Shown here: piece by piece, positions 1-22,015 of the stretch | How the letters are laid out: every line of letters starts with the position of its first letter | Position numbering within the stretch: the stretch's first letter is position 1 | Assembly: GCA_947652605.1 (NCBI GenBank) | Contig: OX393578.1 | Span: 52,521,415 to 52,585,414, forward strand | DNA length: 64,000 nt | Reading direction: 5' to 3' | Source of the DNA: Elmis aenea | Taxonomy: Eukaryota; Arthropoda; Insecta; Coleoptera; Elmidae | Made by a program: the position numbers and the translations under genes | Notes under the pieces: model-generated | Seen by the model: only the letters and a program-made list of their open reading frames with translations | Database searches by the model: none | Told to the model about the DNA's origin: nothing

Positions 1-11492
<11,492 letters not shown>

Positions 11493-11948
11493 TGTATTGG
11501 AAATTTTCAGTTACAAATTAGGAATGTTTAAATCACTACACACACAATAACTAAAGCTAACAAGTTGAGGAAACATGAAGAGCCACGGCGTCAGATGTTG
11601 ACATTCCTAGAGGAGATAGAATGTTACTGGCGAAAAACTTGAAACTTATAGGAGAACAACGAATTGCTCTGTACAGCAAAACTATAAATTATAACAAATA
11701 AAACGTTTTTGAATTTAATCCAAATTAACTAACGACACCAAAGGGGTTAAAATACACATCAACTGCTTGGACAGACACCTACTGACAGTCAATTGGGTAA
11801 ATTAAATCACGTGGTCTAAATCCTCGTCTGAAGTACGTACAAGTCTACAACCAGTACGATATTAGCTTCATATCATTGACAATCTAGTGCGCATGGCAAA
11901 ATTGTAAACAAACCCCGCCGGTTTACGAATTATTGACTTGTCAAAAAA
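11493..11948. promoter_or_regulatory. Divergent intergenic region between wrd and Dnal1
   Basis: 456 bp separates the wrd start codon (minus) from the Dnal1 start codon (plus), so both promoters and 5'UTRs must lie here. The sequence is AT-rich and unique-looking. I found no clear TATA box and no good RFX X-box, which might have been expected for a ciliary gene. Confidence 0.5.
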
Positions 11949-12103
11949 ATGGCAAAAGCCACAACTATTAAAGATGCAATTAAAAGATGGGAAGAGAAAC
12001 ATCCTGGAGAAGACATTGGGAATGCACTGGAAGTAGGATTTCAATTTCAGTGGCCCCCAATAGAAAAAATGGATAATACCTTATCCGCACTCACTAATTG
12101 CAG
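11949..12103 (+). CDS. Dnal1: Dnal1 exon 1
   Basis: 155 bp from the ATG to GCAG/gtaatt. Ends inside the Arg codon of ALTNCR. Confidence 0.95.
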
Positions 12104-12803
12104 GTAATTATTTTGTAGCTTTACGTAACTTTAAACACTTCAAAATACTGACTTTGCAGGAAATTAAGTTTATCAACAAACATGATAGAAAAGATAGCGG
12201 GCATCAGTGCTTTAAAGAATTTAAAAATTTTATCCGTAGGTCGAAACTATATAAAAAATTTTGCTGGACTGGTAGGGAATTTATAGATTAATAAAATGCT
12301 TATGATGCGAATAGATATTTACAGGAAGGTGTGGCGGATACTCTAGAGGAGCTATGGATTTCATATAATCTAATAGAAAAAATTAAAGGGGTCGGGGTTT
12401 TAAAAAAGTTGAAGGTATTATATATGAGTAACAATGTCGTAAAAGAGTGGGGAGAATTTGTTAAACTACAGGAATTACCACTGTTGGAAGATCTTTTATT
12501 TGTTGGTAATAATTATTGTACGATTTTGATGTACATAAACTTTTAAACGATCACATCTGCAGGGTGGTTTTTAATATTCTCATTTAAAAGTAATAATTTG
12601 AAATAAATTATAATATTTCGCTGCTTTTTAAGTTGAAGTTTTATAGATGCAAACTTTTAAATACATTAAGTATGTGCTTAACAGGAAACCCATTGTACGA
12701 TAATTTGGAAGAATCCGTTTGGAAAGTAGAAGCGCAAAAGCGTTTACCACGCTTAAAAAAACTCGATGGGGATCCAGTTCTTCGAGATGAAGTTGAGGAG
12801 TGA
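11949..12803 (+). CDS. Dnal1: Axonemal dynein light chain 1 (LC1), leucine-rich repeat protein
   Basis: Complete four-exon gene (11949-12103, 12160-12271, 12325-12505, 12685-12803) coding 188 residues, close to the 190 of human DNAL1. It begins [23 protein letters not shown] units follow: [54 protein letters not shown] and [15 protein letters not shown]. The C-terminus is [14 protein letters not shown]. The protein binds the microtubule-binding or motor domain of the outer-arm dynein gamma heavy chain; in insects this means sperm tails and chordotonal cilia. All three introns are short (53-179 bp), GT-AG and in phase. The last codon is followed by TGA 196 bp before the Zpr1 stop on the other strand, so the two 3'UTRs are likely to overlap or abut. 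Identity is essentially certain. Confidence 0.97.
12160..12271 (+). CDS. Dnal1: Dnal1 exon 2
   Basis: 112 bp after ctttgcag; codes the first LRRs. Ends at GGACTG/gtaggg, phase 0. Confidence 0.94.
12325..12505 (+). CDS. Dnal1: Dnal1 exon 3
   Basis: 181 bp after tttacag. Codes [15 protein letters not shown] through LLEDLLFV; donor gtaataat. Confidence 0.95.
12685..12803 (+). CDS. Dnal1: Dnal1 exon 4
   Basis: 119 bp after ttaacag. Codes [18 protein letters not shown] to RDEVEE, then TGA. Confidence 0.95.
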
Positions 12804-12951
12804 GATTATTCTTTGTACTATCCCGAAAATTATGACTGTTTGATGCGATAAATCGGCAGTGCTAGTATTTACTTATAGATAGTTTCCGCAAATATACTAA
12901 TAATTTAAAATAATTATGTATTTTATATTAGCCCTTTTTTGTACAAACAAT

Positions 12952-12957
12952 TTTATT
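12952..12957 (-). promoter_or_regulatory. Candidate poly(A) signal of Zpr1
   Basis: AATAAA on the minus strand, 43 nt beyond the Zpr1 stop codon. Confidence 0.5.
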
Positions 12958-12999
12958 TATATTTAATATAACAACATTTGCAAACAGATCATTAATTAT

Positions 13000-13122
13000 T
13001 CATGAAGATTCATAATCTTCTGTTTTCATGTCGTTCAATCCTAGCTCTTCATTTTGATCAAATGTACGTTCATAATGACTTATCCTTAATGAGTTATCAG
13101 GCTTATCGTCATCACTCATGCT
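13000..13122 (-). CDS. Zpr1: Zpr1 exon 8 (last)
   Basis: 41 codons including TGA. Codes [10 protein letters not shown]...[16 protein letters not shown]; acceptor ttttttag. Confidence 0.95.
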   Translation of the reverse strand, partial: SMSDDDKPDNSLRISHYERTFDQNEELGLNDMKTEDYESS

Positions 13123-16100
13123 CTAAAAAAAAGTTATTTGTAGCTGATTAACAAAATATTTTATAAAGTAGACTCATAGTAAATCATTCATCGTATTTCT
13201 ATAATTTTGGTTTAGTTGTAAGTGAGAATAAATAATTTGGTATACACAAAAGCGTGAATAATATACAGGCTGTCCCAGCCAAGACGAATTATTCGATAGC
13301 TCTGTTATTAGTAATAATATTAAAAAAAGTTAAATATGAAAGTTGTTTGTAATCATTTACTACATAACCTAAAATTATTTTCAACAGTGTTTTGTTTTTG
13401 CGCTCTGATACCAAACATTGTTTTTTTTATACGGAACACCTTGTATATTTTGTAATTTTTGGATGTAAAATTAAATTCTTCTTTCAAAAATATTATAGGT
13501 TGTTTATGTCTAAAATGAACCGTTTTTGAGTAATTAACGTTTTTTTGAAAATTTTGACAGATGCAGACCTTTATAAAAATATTTATATTTATTAACATAA
13601 CAACACCAGAGCAATTTACTCTGGTAATTTATTAGACAATAGTGTCATAGTGATTGTTGACTAGTAACATTTTAAAAATAATATACAGTGTGTTCGTTAT
13701 ACTCGGTCCATTTCGCTAAACTTTAAACGCATATAAATCTTTTTTTTTTAAATAGAAGACCCTATATATTTTTAAATTTTCTTGTAGAAAATTTAATTAT
13801 CTTTCAAAGTTGTTAAGCATGTTTTTTGTCTAAATATAATATTTTGGAAGTTATTTCATTTCTTATGATTATTTGTGAGTATTTTACCTAAAATATCGGT
13901 AGTAGCCTTTGAAAATTCAAAACAATTTGTATGAACTGTCAACCAGAGCACTTAATCGGCACAATTTCCAATATTATGCCACTAAAAATCTATATTTTTT
14001 AAAAACTAGATACACAGCATTCTCGTGTTATTTGCTGCCATTTATGCTGTGTATCTACAACTCGTAAAAAATATGAATTTTTAGTGGCATAATACGTAGT
14101 AGAAATTGTGCCGATTAGGTGTTCTGGTTGACAGTTCGTACAAATTGTTTTGAATTTTCAAAGACAACTACCGATATTTTAAGTAAAATACTCGCAAATA
14201 ATCATAAGAAACGAAATAACTTCCAAAATATTATATTTAGACATAAAACATGTTTAATAACTTTGAAAGATAATTAAATTTTCTACAAGAAAATGTAAAA
14301 ATATATAGGATGTTCCATTTAAAAAAATGACTTACATGCGTTTAAAGTTAAGCGAATTGAACCGAGTAAAACGAACACCCTGTATATTATTTTAAAAGTT
14401 TAACCAATCAACAATCACTATGACACTATTGTCTAATAAATTACGAGAGTAAATTGCTCTGGTGTTGTTATGTTAATAAATATTAATATTTTTATAAAGA
14501 TCTGCATCTGTCAAAATGTTCAAAAAAACGTTAATTACTCAAAAACGGTTCATTTTAGACATAAAACAACTTATGATATTTTTGAAAGAGAATTTAATTT
14601 TACATCCGAGAATTACAAAATATACAGGGTGTTCCATATAAAAAAACAATGTTTGGTATTAGAGCGCAAAAACAAAACACTGTGTATAGTTGAAAATAAT
14701 TTTAGGTTATATAGTAAATGATTACAAACAACTTTTATTTTGAACTTTTTTTAATAATATTGCTAATAACAGAGCTATCGAATAATTCGTCTTGGCTGGG
14801 ACACCCTGTATATGTTCTTATAAAACATACCTGAATGTAGCTATTGCCGGCAGGATCATCTAACACAATTGTGATTTGACGACGGCCATCTAAAATATCA
14901 TCAAATTGCTGAAGAAACGTTTTTAAACGATTCTTAGTTTCGGTTTCTTGAGAATCTCTCACGACATGATCACTTAATTGATCTTTAACGGCAGTAATAA
15001 CGCCTTCTACTGTAGTGAAACGCCCACCAAGAGCGATCGGTCCGACTTCGAGATCTAGCTGCGGTATGTTTAGGTGGCACGTTGCCGACTAACAAACAAT
15101 TCAAATAAAACAAAAATAGATGGAAACGTGTTTTAAATTACTTTTAAGACGTCTCTGGAAAAGTCTTCTTTACTGTTGACATCGATTTCAATGTGTACAC
15201 CATGGGGTTCGATGCCTCCCCCGGATTTCACTTCATTGGTACGAATTCCGCATGCTTCGCAAACTGTTGCCATTATCACTACCTCTTTAAAATGCGGAAT
15301 GTCTTAATTTAATTAAGGAAATATCGAGTAAAGTTTTCAGTGATGAATTACATACATGTAGACACAAGTAAATAACATGGAATTTACTGCATTAAAGAAC
15401 ATTATTGAAAGATGTCTTCGGCTTTTGCATTTAATAATTGTTTTAAAAGTACAAAACTTATTTTACCTCATTAAATTGAATAAAAAGGATACTTGTTACT
15501 TTCATATTTGTTTCACATGGTGAGTTGCAGTTATTGCAATTTGTAGGAAATTGGAAAATTTCACTTTGTAAATCTTCCAGGGTAAATTCATCTTCTTTAA
15601 TAGGGTGCAAAATAGCATCATCTTCCTTAGTTTCATTGACCTGTCAAAATTTAAAAAAAGAACAAAATTCATCTTGGGATTACATTAAAATGAGTGGAAC
15701 TTAAAGAAAAAGCAGTCGACACTATTGGAGAATTGTTTTTCCAAATTATTTATTCGGTACTTTGTTTTGCTTATTAACTTACTTCATCAGATGTGAATAT
15801 TCCTAGCTCGTGATCTTGTTCTTTACTTCTTATAAAATGTTTAATGGTACACTGGGTATCTTTATGAGGAGCATTTGGGTTTTCAATAAAACTGTTACCA
15901 GATATGTCTTCCAAAACCTATAAAAATGCAAAACTGTGTCTCATACAGTAAAAACACTTTGCATGTTCAAATCAAATCGTTTGAACACTTACAACTTGAA
16001 AAGGAGTCGAAACGTTTTTTAAATCTTTTAACTTAGTTATGCAATCATCGATTTGTTCTGCAATTTCAGGATGTTCTTTTTTTCTGGTCGGTTGGTCTTG

Positions 16101-16617
16101 TTCCAAACCGTTAATGCTACGATCGAGTATTCCCTCCAATGTCGTCACTTCTACGAACAAAATTTTATGTGTACTCCAAAACACTGATATTACAGTACTT
16201 CTTACCTCCTTTTTGACTTCTAGAGGGTATTTCAAAATCTATATCAACAAATTTTACACTACTGTAATCACTTTTTACCACTTGTCGATTTAAGTCCTTC
16301 GGCGTTTCAACATTTAAGGTTATGCACATTCCTCTTTCGGCCAGTTGTCCCCCTGATTGTAACTCGTTATTCGCATAGCCGCAATGTTCACAGGAAAAGG
16401 ACATAATCACTACTTCCTTATAAAACGGAATTTTGGTCAGTAATAAACGTGTTACACCCTGCAAAAAAGTTAGGTTATGAAATGTTTATTAAGTTTCTTT
16501 ACACACCGCACTTACATTTGCATGGCAATTCATACATAAAGATTCAATTTCTGTTGTTTCGGGATCGGGATCATCGGCGCTTAATTCGCGAAAAATTGGT
16601 TTCTTAGTTTCACTCAT
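13000..16617 (-). CDS. Zpr1: Zinc finger protein ZPR1
   Basis: Complete eight-exon gene (16516-16617, 16206-16458, 15993-16150, 15783-15917, 15493-15640, 15142-15302, 14831-15088, 13000-13122) coding 445 residues; human ZPR1 has 459. It shows the duplicated ZPR1 module: a first zinc ribbon LCMNCH...[15 protein letters not shown] followed by an A/B region (EVTTLEGIL ... SGNSFIENP), then a second CNNC...[15 protein letters not shown] with [10 protein letters not shown] and [10 protein letters not shown]. The tail is [19 protein letters not shown], a ZPR1 signature. ZPR1 is known as a conserved chaperone for eEF1A folding and as an SMN partner moving between cytoplasm and nucleus. Seven introns, all GT-AG and in phase. 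The last intron (13123-14830) carries two nested foldback transposons. Identity is certain. Confidence 0.97.
13266..14808. mobile_element. Foldback element in Zpr1 intron 7
   Basis: 1543 bp with inverted ends CAGGCTGTCCCAGCCAAGAC / GTCTTGGCTGGGACACCCTG and TA on both sides. Arms about 400 bp. Interrupted at its centre by a second foldback. Right end stops 22 bp before exon 7. Confidence 0.9.
13686..14382. mobile_element. Inner foldback element (nested)
   Basis: 697 bp with ends CAGTGTGTTCGTTATACTCG and, inverted, CAGGGTGTTCGTTTTACTCG, flanked by TA. Arms are near-inverse copies with the turn near 14020. Nested inside 13266-14808. Confidence 0.88.
14831..15088 (-). CDS. Zpr1: Zpr1 exon 7
   Basis: 258 bp, 86 codons, phase 0 both ends. 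Codes [16 protein letters not shown] to [10 protein letters not shown]; donor gtatgt. Confidence 0.95.
15142..15302 (-). CDS. Zpr1: Zpr1 exon 6
   Basis: 161 bp, phase 1 in. Codes [18 protein letters not shown] and [14 protein letters not shown], half of the second zinc ribbon. Confidence 0.94.
15493..15640 (-). CDS. Zpr1: Zpr1 exon 5
   Basis: 148 bp after gacag. Codes [13 protein letters not shown] to [16 protein letters not shown]. The donor ACAA/gtatcc makes the next codon N before IPHF. Confidence 0.9.
15783..15917 (-). CDS. Zpr1: Zpr1 exon 4
   Basis: 135 bp, 45 codons, phase 0 both ends. Codes [20 protein letters not shown] onward. Confidence 0.94.
15993..16150 (-). CDS. Zpr1: Zpr1 exon 3
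   Basis: 158 bp, phase 1 in and phase 0 out. Codes [15 protein letters not shown] to VSTPFQV. Confidence 0.94.
16206..16458 (-). CDS. Zpr1: Zpr1 exon 2
   Basis: 253 bp after tttgcag. Codes [20 protein letters not shown] and [17 protein letters not shown]. Confidence 0.95.
16516..16617 (-). CDS. Zpr1: Zpr1 exon 1
   Basis: 34 codons, [20 protein letters not shown] to CMNCHAN, then gtaagtgcgg. This ATG starts the only open frame leading into the zinc ribbon. Confidence 0.94.
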
Positions 16618-16828
16618 GTTGACATAAAACTGACAGTTTGTAAGCAGTGCTACTCTTTAAAAAGGTTAAAACCAAAAGTCACCAATCAGTACTACCAATG
16701 TATAAATAAAAAAATATATACAGGGTGCTACTTTTTTTTGTAATCAGCGCTTTTTTTACTTTTGAATAAAGGTTTCGATCATTATGTGTTCAAAATAAGT
16801 TCTAAATGTATGTTTATTTATACGTTAA

Positions 16829-17274
16829 CCTTCCTATTGTGTTCGGGTCAATATGACCCGGTTAATGTAAAAATATCCATTTAAAATAAGAAAGTTGGGG
16901 TCATTTCCGGCGAAACCAGAAGTGAAACAATTGTGTGCATGTGCTTAAAAAGCTCGTTTTTTTTGCAGATATCATGTCTAAAATTTCATTTATCTAAAAT
17001 CAAAACTAAAGAAAAAAAAAGGGGGTGTACCACACTTCATTTACACCCGGTATGCCGTTTCGCCCCATATCGTTCTTGGGCCCATTTTGTAGAACAGACT
17101 GTATATAAAGTTGTTAATCAACTTTGGCTTTTTCCAATAAAATTCTTGGTTACTAAACATTCCATATTTGTTTCTTACATTACTTAGCAATAAAGAAGCT
17201 AAATTATAGCACAGAAACGCCATAATTTCAACATAGCAGCTATTCGGGTCATATTGAACCGAACACCATACGTG
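16829..17274. mobile_element. piggyBac-like MITE remnant
   Basis: The left end follows a TTAA (16825-16828). Both ends share an inverted stretch built on TGTTCGG(G/T)TCAATATGACCC. The right flank is TTAC rather than TTAA, so the duplication is decayed. No recognisable transposase. A solo CAGGGTGCTAC end of the foldback family lies just outside at 16721. Confidence 0.5.
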
Positions 17275-17398
17275 TTACCAAAACGTGAACACAACAGTTA
17301 TCTTTGAGTTTGGTTTAAAATCAAACTAACAAGAAACAAAGTTGTAGAGAAAAAAACATTTTTATTTCCCAATATTATAATTTTCTGTAATACAATTT

Positions 17399-17404
17399 TT
17401 TATT
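17399..17404 (-). promoter_or_regulatory. Candidate poly(A) signal of Dhpr
   Basis: AATAAA on the minus strand, 105 nt past the Dhpr stop; another lies at 17361-17366. Confidence 0.45.
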
Positions 17405-17509
17405 GTTATGCTGATATGAACGAACCTCAATTTATCTGTCGTTTTAGGAAACTTTTAATGTGCAACAAATGGTGTTGTATTGGTTTTTAATGTTGTATGT
17501 AAAACGTTA

Positions 17510-18220
17510 TTAGACAGTTGAAACCTCCGTTTCAAAGTTTTTCGTAACGAGTTGAATTAAACTTCCATTATTTGGGCGTTCTTTTCCATTAATCCAGTTC
17601 AAAAATAATTCGGCCACAAAGTTTAGCGGTGTCCACGTTGATAAATTATCATCGTGCATCCCTAGTCGGTTCTCTGGCGTATCTAAAGTGATTGGAAGAA
17701 TTGCTACACATGTAGATCCAGCTGGCAGGCCACTTTTTTCGCTACCTAAACTTCTTGTCAGATGATGTACTGCTGCTTTAGCCATGCCATAACCGATCAT
17801 TTTTGGAGTTTTTTCTAAAGCAACGTTGGCTCCTGGGAGGGTCAATAGTCCTCCTGCTTTTAAGTGCTGCGCTGCAATACTGGCGGATATAACTGAAGTC
17901 CAAACACTCTGACCCCACATTAAATCTGCATTTTTAGCCAAGTCAGTGGTCGCATCTCCACCAGTCCATCCCCCTGCAACGCAGATTATCGCGTCCAATT
18001 TTTCTTTTTTCAAGACTGATCCCACGGCTTCCAAAACTTTTGAATGTTGCTGAAGAAAGCTGTCGCTCTTTTCTACTGCCAAGTTAAAGTCTGCATCAAA
18101 ATTTTCTTTTAAATCGATCGATGCAACCCACCAGCTGTTTGCCTTGAAGTAAGATACACAAGCTGTTCCTAAGGCCCCTGCTCCACCATACACGAGTATT
18201 CGACCAAGATCCTGAGACAT
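17510..18220 (-). CDS. Dhpr: Dihydropteridine reductase (QDPR)
   Basis: Short-chain dehydrogenase that regenerates tetrahydrobiopterin from quinonoid dihydrobiopterin using NADH, supporting the aromatic amino acid hydroxylases (cuticle tanning, dopamine and serotonin synthesis). Intronless, 236 residues, near the family's usual 235-244. Rossmann motif VYGGAGALG at residues 10-18, acidic residue of the NAD site in SIDLKEN (D36), the QDPR-typical CVAGGWTGGDA (80-90), and the catalytic Tyr-x3-Lys as YGMAK (Y144, K148). I start at ATG 18218-18220 (MSQDLGRILV), since the upstream in-frame triplets are not ATG. It lies on the same strand as Zpr1 but 893 bp away with its own flanks. The lack of introns might suggest retroposition, but it has no visible poly(A) remnant or decay. 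Confidence 0.96.
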   Translation of the reverse strand: MSQDLGRILVYGGAGALGTACVSYFKANSWWVASIDLKENFDADFNLAVEKSDSFLQQHSKVLEAVGSVLKKEKLDAIICVAGGWTGGDATTDLAKNADLMWGQSVWTSVISASIAAQHLKAGGLLTLPGANVALEKTPKMIGYGMAKAAVHHLTRSLGSEKSGLPAGSTCVAILPITLDTPENRLGMHDDNLSTWTPLNFVAELFLNWINGKERPNNGSLIQLVTKNFETEVSTV

Positions 18221-19138
18221 TTTCAAGTTTATTGGTTTTGAGTGGTTTTTTGATTGTGCTTGCTGTGACTGGTCACAACTTTAGCAAAATTAAAATAAGA
18301 CGCACACTTTGCGAGTCCTTAATGATTAATTAACAAATTTCGAAAAATAGCTCTTGATGCTAATTAATTCGTCCAAATTTTATTTAACGTAATTAACTGA
18401 CAGTCTTTTAAATGACTTTCATAGATGACTTTGGTATATTGCCGTTTCATGGCAACAGTTATCAACCCCTATCACCTGTTTCCTTTTATTATACGTTAAG
18501 TTGGCTATGTTAGGGTAGCAGATTCCACTCTGTATATATTTTGACATTGTCACTTTAAGCATTTTAGGTTATAATTTTAATCATTTACAACATTAAACAA
18601 CGTTGCCAATAATAAAAAATTTGGGAAAATTTAAGGATTTTTATAAAAATAGTATTTATGTCAAAATAAGATGGCAAATACTGTAATGTATTTTGCAATT
18701 CGTCTTTTTAGGTGTGTCTAGTTATTGTTTCAATTGTTTTTCCTGTTAAATAAACGATCCCAAATATTTTAAATCTGCAAAAATTTTCTCAAAAATGTTA
18801 CTTTAGCTGCAACAACCTGTTTTCGCTTACTTAACATTTTTCTACTACCCACTTTACTACATTTATACCCCATTGATTTCAAAATTTTATACAAAGTTGT
18901 AAATCTTTAAATTCAATTATTTTTTTTTGAGTTATTGAATAAATTTCGTAAAGTAAAATATTTATTTTTAGAATTATATTGCCAAATAAGTTGTTGCAGC
19001 TCTTTTCTAAATGTATGGTCCGAAAAGGATAAAAATTTACCGCGTTTGTATTTAGCATTTTCTAAATTGTCTTGCCCTTGACCTAAGAATTTTATGATAA
19101 AACTTCTTCCAACATAAAATAAAATTTTATAGTTTTTA
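18221..19138. other. Upstream flank of Dhpr, no gene seen
   Basis: AT-rich and mostly unique. Presumably holds the Dhpr promoter; at 18441-18457 there is a near X-box-like stretch (TTTCATGGCAAC) that lacks one base of the consensus spacing. No coding or repeat signal recognised. Confidence 0.4.
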
Positions 19139-20003
19139 CAGGGTGTACCAAATTCGAGTAAATGCATGGGGATCTCGCTTATCTTAAGAGCTACGAGGTC
19201 GGTTAAATTAGGGCAAAGATGCGAAATTATATGCTCATCAGATCTGCAAAAAAATGTTAATAGATGTCTTAGTTCAAAAGTTATTCAATAAAAACTGAAA
19301 AAATTGATTTTCGTTTTTTTGCCCTATTTTCTAAATTTTTTAAGATATCGACAATCTGGAAGCACTTCTTCATGGCAACTTCTTGTGCTTTATATTTTGA
19401 GATAACATAAAATTTCCAACAACGTTTCGTCTCTTCAGAAACATGATCAACTTCATTTTTTTAAATACAGCGAAAAAATTTTAATTTCATAGTCGGATAG
19501 CATTTTGTCTTCTCATTTCAATGATATGTGATACTTAATATCTAAAATATTTTACCACAAAAATTTGAGAAAAACTCATATTGTCCAATTTTTTAATCAA
19601 ATGATCTTATACAAAAAAAAAACAATTTTATTATTTTGTTCTGTTAAAACTGCCACTTTGACGTGATTAATGGTATAATTTGCAACCAGCTAAAAATTCT
19701 TAGATATTTGTGCTTTTGTTCAATTGTGGAAATGCAATAATTCAAGAAATAAATGACAAGTTTTCGACGTTAGTGAAGTGAACAGTCAGTTTTTTCGATT
19801 TCCACGGCACTATATTCGCTTCAATAACGATTGGGGAAAAAAATGTCGAATATCTCTAAAAGTATGAGTTTTGGGTATAGGACATACTTAACAAAAAATG
19901 AAGCTCTCTAAAAGACGTATTCGATGAAATAAGCACATTTGAAAAAATTGAGTTACGAGCTTTTGAAAATTGTGGAAGTTGCCACCTATTTATAAACACC
20001 CTG
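19139..20003. mobile_element. Foldback-family element (CAGGGTGTACC)
   Basis: Left end CAGGGTGTACCAAATTCGAG with GGGGATCTCGCTTATC; right end ACACCCTG; TA at both sides. The first 500 bp are about the same as 23615 onward. Non-coding. Confidence 0.65.
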
Positions 20004-20303
20004 TATGCGTGATTCAAATTTTTTCATATCGAGCGAATAGAGTAATGTTTTCTGCATGTCCCTACCAAATTACAACTCTGTCCTTCGAAAAATAACTTCA
20101 GGAGAATTTTTAAATAAAGACTTTAAACCTTGAAATATTTTGAAAATTATTTTTTTTTAGTGACAAGGCCGCATAAAAACCTGTAGTATTTTATATTGAT
20201 GCAAAGCCAAAATAAAGGCGGTCATGAATATTAAATAAAAAATGGGGTGTGGTATTTGAAATATAAAAGTTGCTCTTAGTTCCAGAGAGGTGACTCGCCC
20301 TGT
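19822..20303. repeat. Repeat block shared with 59219-59690
   Basis: From CAATAACGATT to GACTCGCCCTGTATA the block is closely similar, in the same orientation, to 59219-59690, across the ACACCCTGTATGCG junction at 20003. Both copies therefore derive from one composite element rather than from two separate insertions. Confidence 0.65.
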
Positions 20304-20490
20304 ATAGAGGTACCCTAAAACTAATTGTCGCTTTGTGCAATAGGGCCTTAGTGTGAGGCCTGAGTGAAAAAGCGTGCAGCGGTGCGTCCGGCGGAGCGGG
20401 GCGTGCGAAATAGTAGCGTTGACTGAGTGGCCTCAGTAAACGCAGTAAATAGACAGCGTTCGAGTGACGTATATACTATAAACTGTCATA

Positions 20491-20772
20491 ATGGCTTCCT
20501 ACGATATTATTGATATGTATTTAGAAGAAAATTCATTTTTGAAATTTGACTTTAAAGAAGGTCCGAGTGATATTGTTAAGCAAAGAAAAAAATTTGGAGA
20601 ATTTTCTACGTTATATAAAACTTTAAGATTAAACGAAGATAAATTCCACGAATATACAAGAATGTCGGTGTCAAGCTTTGACTATTATATTAGAGAAAAT
20701 TGAATCTCGTTTAAAACTATCATATAACAGATTCAATAACCCCTGCAGAAAAGTTAATAGTGACCTTAAGGT
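20491..20772 (+). pseudogene. HARBI1-like transposase N-terminal fragment
   Basis: Begins MASYDIIDMYLEENSFLKFD. Contains GEFSTLYKTLRLNEDKFHEY and MSVSSFDYYI, then, after a frameshift past the TGA, SITPAEKLIVTLR. This order matches the start of Harbinger transposases (Y-RMS-FD-LL ... I-P-ERL-VTLR). The catalytic DDE part is absent. Confidence 0.75.
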
Positions 20773-20814
20773 AGGTGGAATACCACCTATTTATTTGTAG
20801 CACATAATTATGAT

Positions 20815-21460
20815 GAAAAACTACATATCTTGGAAAAGCGATCAGCAAAAATTGTTAAAAAGTACAGCAAAAATTAGCAAAAAATTGTGACATGAAAACA
20901 TTTCGACTTCTTAGCAAATGTACCTCAACGTAACGTTGGAGGTACAATTCTTTTTTGTTTATTATCTTGTATTTGAGACCAGCAAAAAGTTTATGTAGGT
21001 CCATCAAGTACTGGTGGTACATCCTAAATTTTTTGCTGGTCTCAAATAGGGGAACGCGAGGCAGAACGGACACTTTAATATATAAATAGTTGTAATTTAT
21101 TAATTTAAGGTAGGAATAATCTGAAAATTTGTATTTGTATTCTCTGTTTATTCGTTTTTTAAAATTTAATTACAAAATAAACAATAATCCTAAACTATAA
21201 AGTGTAAATTCAGAAAGACAAAAAATAATAATTATTATTATAATAATGAAACACTACATATCTTGGAAAAAATATAAAAAGTACAGCAAAAACTGGCAAA
21301 AAATGAGCAAAAAATTGTGACATGAAAACATTTCGAGTTTTTAGCAAATGTACCTCAACGTAAAGTTGGAGGTACAATTCTTTTTTTTTTAATTATCTTG
21401 TATTTGAGACCAGCAAAAAATGTATGATGTACCACCAGTACTGGGCGGACCTACCAAAAA
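20815..21460 (+). repeat. Internal direct repeat of the Harbinger element
   Basis: Two copies, about 20815-21020 and 21245-21460, each starting CTACATATCTTGGAAAA and running through GGTACAATTC to GAGACCAGCAAAAA. Confidence 0.75.
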
Positions 21461-21675
21461 CGCTGGTAAACGCTGTAAAAAGACAAGCTGGTTTGAACTC
21501 GAACGCCACGCCACGCCGAACGCAAACAAGCACGCTCTCCCCCGGCGTGCACTCAGGACACTTGCATTCATAACCGTGTGTTTGACACAAACGCCACACG
21601 CCCCGCCCCGCTGAACGCTCCGCTCAAGCGGGCACTCAGGCCTTACACTTAGTGTTGAACTACATACATATTAAC

Positions 21676-21735
21676 ACCTAAAACTAGGCAATATCAGTGC
21701 CAACAGTACTGGGATGTTGCCTAGTTTTAGGATTG
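21676..21735. repeat. Short hairpin next to the Harbinger element
   Basis: Inverted arms CCTAAAACTAGGCAA and TTGCCTAGTTTTAGG around a 25-nt loop. Weaker similarity continues outward, so this is the centre of a small decayed foldback. Confidence 0.55.
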
Positions 21736-21944
21736 ACGTGTATGTCAACACAAACTGTGGTTTTGTTCAATCGGGCCTTAAAATATCGTGTTTTTCTTGT
21801 AAATTAGTTAGAATGATACCTACATCTCCTTCATCAGCACAAAGCAAGCTCTTTTTTGACTTCTGTATAATCGGAAAAAAAAAACTATGTGTCTAATTAT
21901 CAATTTATTTACAGGGTGTTGCATATATCATAGTATCTTAAACC

Positions 21945-21950
21945 TTTATT
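21945..21950 (-). promoter_or_regulatory. Candidate poly(A) signal of the lysozyme gene
   Basis: AATAAA on the minus strand, 65 nt beyond the stop; another copy at 21904-21909. Confidence 0.5.
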
Positions 21951-22015
21951 AGTTACATAATGTAGAAAGTTTTTCACGAGTAAGATTAGATAAGCTTTGT
22001 ATGTATTACTTTGTA

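Larger units (their letters stand above)
20351..21648 (+). mobile_element. PIF/Harbinger element, deleted derivative
   Basis: 1298 bp with ends GTGTGAGGCCTGAGTG and, inverted, GTGTAAGGCCTGAGTG, and target duplication TTA (20348-20350, 21649-21651). Terminal 100 bp are strikingly GC-rich (GCGGAGCGGGGCGTG) against an AT-rich core. Contains a HARBI1-like N-terminus and an internal 200-bp direct repeat. Confidence 0.88.

Noticed and set aside
18221..18226. Dhpr start two codons upstream (TTG)
   Set aside because: The first true ATG is at 18218-18220 and fits the family length.
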